NCBI GenBank assembly: GCA_017467745.1
Contig: JAFUKV010000036.1
Coordinates: forward strand, 1 to 7,880
Origin: Bacteroidaceae bacterium
Lineage (GTDB): Bacteria; Bacteroidota; Bacteroidia; Bacteroidales; CHK158-818
Direction: 5' to 3'
Length of the DNA stretch: 7,880 nt
Notes under the pieces: generated by a model
Told to the model about the DNA's origin: nothing
Database searches by the model: none
Seen by the model: the letters and a program-made list of their open reading frames with translations, nothing else
Translations under genes and position numbers: made by a program
Shown here: one piece after another, positions 6,022 to 7,880 of the stretch
How the letters are laid out: each line of letters starts with the position of its first letter
How positions within the stretch are numbered: position 1 is the first letter of the stretch

Positions 6022-7740
6022 TCATTCCTGCGTTTCTCGGGTTTCGAATAATCGGGTATGTTCCAACTCGGTTATATCGTATGGGCGTACTGCAAATCGT
6101 TCTGTTCGCTCCCGTTCGAATCGCCCCTCCGGAGTTAGACGGTAATAATTGTCTATGCGTTGACCGCGTATCGGAACACCGGGTGTGCTGAATACGTATG
6201 TATCTAAAAAATCTATCTGGGTGGTACGAATGTGCAGGTCGGCACTGATTTCGCTTTCTAACGTCGTCATGCCCATACCCCACTCTTTGGCTAACAAATG
6301 GTCGATAAGACGGCCGCTAACGGGGTCGAACGTGGCGTAGTAACCCCACCATGGCTCGCGGGGAGTACCGTAAGTGCCGTACACCAGCAGATAACGGCCG
6401 TTGCTGGGGAGAAGATAGTCTAACCTGATAAAGTTAGCGGTGAGACTGTCCGGGTCGCCGGTTTTTACGGACTGACCGAATTCGTCTACGGATATCGAGG
6501 GAAAATCTCGTAGGTCTACGGAGGGACGGCCAGCAGAGACGGTATTAGGGTCTCTGTACCAGCGGCTGGGAGGGACGCCGGAGGTATCGGCATAGAAGGG
6601 GAGCTGCGCCCAACCGATACGGCGGGTGAAAAGGCTGTCGAATTGTATTTCGGAAGGGGACGGGAAGCGGATGGCCGGGTCGGATGTGCCGGTATCTGAT
6701 AAATTGGAGACGGAACGGTTGTGACGCCCGCCGGAGGGGTGGTACTGCCTGTCCATGTCTAATGTCCACCGGGCGTTGGCGCTGTCTTGGGGTAGAGTTT
6801 GTAAAAATTCATATACATCAAACGCTTGTCCATAATCAAGTTCCTTAAAAGTATATTCTCTACGAGAAAATTCCAATTGACGACGCAATTCAAAACGCCC
6901 GTCCGGTGTCAACTGATAATAACTGTCTATGCGACGACCAATAATAGTATCTCCATAAAAAATAATGTCATCTATCGGGCTACGTAAATCATCTATTTCA
7001 TTACTATCAACAGGCATAGTAAAATCAACCCTATCAACCTGAATAGCAGTTTTTCGAATCACTAAATCCGGAAAAACAACTGTATGCATTAACAACAGAT
7101 CTAATCTGCTATAATAAGCAGGTAACATATCAATCATATTTCCATTTAATGTACAAGTATAATACATCCTACTAAATTCCAAACCTTCATATTCCGTATC
7201 GAATATGCCTGTCAAAAATTGATATTCTCCATTAGTTGGAAACTTTCCGTCTATTACAGAAAGAAAACTATCAAATGAACAACGAACAAATCCATTATAC
7301 TCCGTAAATCCTATACCTTTATTTTTCTTTGCATTCGAATAATGGCTATAAAGAATTATATTATTTATTTTTTCTATATAATCTCGATATTCTGACATTA
7401 GACAATGATCATCAATACAATAATACGGCAAACTCAATGCCAGCAATTGTTTATGGTAGACTTCGCCCAGCACCATACTATCCATATCGGGAAAACCTAC
7501 TCCCGCTACCGGACTTTGATACAGAGATTCGTCCCGTAAAACTCTGCGATACTTATCTATATAAATACCTAATGTATCTTGTCCGTTTTCTGGCTGCATA
7601 ATTGTGTCTTGCCGAGAAATCGGTTGCATCTGCGATTGTACGTTCTGTTCCGGTTTATTGCGACAACTTACCAACAGGACGGTAATCGCGAATAAACATC
7701 GTATCGCCATCTTCATAACTAAACGGTTGTCTTGTTTCAT
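6022..7740 (-). CDS. Unrecognised lipoprotein with duplicated domain and mosaic base composition
   Basis: I do not recognise this family. From the ATG at 7740 the product is 572 residues; a GTG at 7752 and ATGs at 7716 and 7710 are alternatives, none with a Shine-Dalgarno sequence. The start reads MKMAIRCLFAITVLLVSCRN after a few extra residues, a lipoprotein signal with lipobox LVSC (Cys26 if counted from 7740). A polar Gln-rich tether follows to about residue 56. No Asp stands at +2, so outer-membrane sorting or surface export cannot be decided. Two diverged copies of one domain follow, about residues 150-312 and 436-566, separated by a Pro/Ser/Arg-rich linker. The clearest shared block is RRIDSYYQLTPDGRFELRR versus QRIDNYYRLTPEGRFERER. 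No catalytic motif is apparent. Base composition changes sharply near 6797, inside the gene. Its 5' part overlaps an open frame from upstream. The ligand-binding or structural role of the repeated domain is unknown. Confidence 0.75.
   Translation of the reverse strand: MKQDNRLVMKMAIRCLFAITVLLVSCRNKPEQNVQSQMQPISRQDTIMQPENGQDTLGIYIDKYRRVLRDESLYQSPVAGVGFPDMDSMVLGEVYHKQLLALSLPYYCIDDHCLMSEYRDYIEKINNIILYSHYSNAKKNKGIGFTEYNGFVRCSFDSFLSVIDGKFPTNGEYQFLTGIFDTEYEGLEFSRMYYTCTLNGNMIDMLPAYYSRLDLLLMHTVVFPDLVIRKTAIQVDRVDFTMPVDSNEIDDLRSPIDDIIFYGDTIIGRRIDSYYQLTPDGRFELRRQLEFSRREYTFKELDYGQAFDVYEFLQTLPQDSANARWTLDMDRQYHPSGGRHNRSVSNLSDTGTSDPAIRFPSPSEIQFDSLFTRRIGWAQLPFYADTSGVPPSRWYRDPNTVSAGRPSVDLRDFPSISVDEFGQSVKTGDPDSLTANFIRLDYLLPSNGRYLLVYGTYGTPREPWWGYYATFDPVSGRLIDHLLAKEWGMGMTTLESEISADLHIRTTQIDFLDTYVFSTPGVPIRGQRIDNYYRLTPEGRFERERTERFAVRPYDITELEHTRLFETRETQE
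6043..6435 (-). repeat. Second copy of the domain duplicated within the lipoprotein
   Basis: Residues about 436-566 (numbered from the ATG at 7740). They run from NFIRLDYLLPSNGRYLLVYGTYG through SADLHIRTTQIDFLDTYVFSTPG to QRIDNYYRLTPEGRFERER and a short acidic end. The order of blocks matches the first copy. This copy lacks the roughly 19-residue acidic insert that precedes the RRIDSYY block there. Confidence 0.65.
6805..7293 (-). repeat. First copy of the domain duplicated within the lipoprotein
   Basis: Residues about 150-312 (numbered from the ATG at 7740). They run from GFVRCSFDSFLS and NGEYQFLTGIFD through FPDLVIRKTAIQVDRVDF to RRIDSYYQLTPDGRFELRR and REYTFKELDYGQAFDVYEF. The best-aligned block is offset from its partner by 258 codons, and a stretch of DNA similarity is still visible near 6910-6930 versus 6136-6156. 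Confidence 0.65.
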
Positions 7741-7880
7741 GACTCTGTTCACTTAACACTTTGAATATATTTGTTACACTTTCTGTTTCTTCCTGCACTT
7801 CATCGTTCGGCCGAACGTGCGTCAGTACGTAATTTTTACTCCATTCGGATTTTCTTTTTCCGGTTTTATTGCCGGACAAT
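7655..7880 (-). CDS. Possible C-terminal end of an upstream gene (partial, overlaps the lipoprotein start)
   Basis: A minus-strand frame is open from the right window edge to a TAA at 7657-7655, giving about 74 residues that end in FIRDYRPVGKLSQ. It looks soluble, charged and without a membrane segment: GNKTGKRKSEWSKNYVL, then an acidic middle NDEVQEETESV. I recognise no domain. It would overlap the lipoprotein ORF by 86 nt from the ATG at 7740, which is long for two real genes. Either it is a true tail with an overlapping downstream start, or it is open by chance. A second minus frame also enters from the edge and ends at a TGA at 7824-7822 (PEKENPNGVKITY), so the upstream gene may instead end there. 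The window edge prevents a decision. Confidence 0.3.
   Translation of the reverse strand, partial: LSGNKTGKRKSEWSKNYVLTHVRPNDEVQEETESVTNIFKVLSEQSHETRQPFSYEDGDTMFIRDYRPVGKLSQ
7804..7817. repeat. Perfect 14-bp palindrome CGTTCGGCCGAACG
   Basis: The sequence is fully self-complementary with no spacer, 64 bp upstream of the lipoprotein ATG at 7740. It could be a dimeric-regulator site or chance, since it lies within two possible upstream reading frames. No second copy was noticed in the window. Confidence 0.4.

Noticed and set aside
6002..6769. Minus-strand frames of 93 and 74 codons in the GC-rich part of the lipoprotein gene
   Set aside because: High GC makes spurious open frames common. The lipoprotein frame carries the signal peptide and the duplicated domain, whereas these are Arg/Pro/His-rich and repeat-free.
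7329..7601. Plus-strand 90-codon frame antisense to the N-terminal half of the lipoprotein gene
   Set aside because: It begins in a very A/T-rich stretch, has no promoter or ribosome site, and sits opposite a frame supported by a lipobox and a domain repeat.
1..7880. CRISPR array, insertion sequence, att site or toxin-antitoxin module
   Set aside because: I saw no regularly spaced repeats, no transposase or integrase-like frames, no terminal inverted repeats with target duplications and no small paired ORFs fitting such a module.

Overview
The window looks like a stretch of Bacteroidales (Bacteroidota) chromosome. The strongest evidence is a single 822-residue protein that joins MurF to alanine racemase, a fusion characteristic of this phylum. 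It is preceded by a GSCFA-family gene. Supporting signs are a GH43 enzyme of a type common in polysaccharide-degrading Bacteroidetes, short A-rich leaders mostly without Shine-Dalgarno sequences, and TAnnTTTG-like promoter elements. Most of the window has moderate GC. I cannot name a genus.

Layout. (1) Positions 1-2094 hold three minus-strand genes, read right to left: phoU (2094-1411), a secreted GH43 glycosidase with an arabinanase-like signature (1272-262), and the first 82 codons of a MATE-family exporter that runs off the left edge (246-1). GH43 and MATE are 15 nt apart and probably cotranscribed. (2) 2095-2272 is a divergent promoter region. (3) 2273-5736 is a plus-strand pair: a GSCFA-domain protein (SGNH-hydrolase-like) whose stop codon overlaps the start of murF-alr by 4 nt. 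The pair is therefore probably translationally coupled, linking an uncharacterised putative hydrolase to peptidoglycan precursor synthesis. (4) 5737-6021 is a gene-free convergent gap with three inverted repeats that may terminate transcription from both sides. (5) 6022-7740 (minus) is a large lipoprotein I do not recognise. It contains two diverged copies of one domain, and its base composition jumps abruptly inside the gene. (6) 7655-7880 (minus) holds an open frame, probably the tail of an upstream gene, that overlaps the start of the lipoprotein gene.

The GSCFA and MurF-Alr proteins supply D-alanine, make D-Ala-D-Ala-capped UDP-MurNAc-pentapeptide and possibly carry out a related envelope reaction. 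PhoU would act in phosphate signalling. The GH43 enzyme would act on arabinose-containing polysaccharide outside the cytoplasm. I see no mobile element, CRISPR array, tRNA or rRNA. The parts least explained by known families are the duplicated chimeric lipoprotein and the role of the GSCFA protein. I did not find a clear new multi-gene system.
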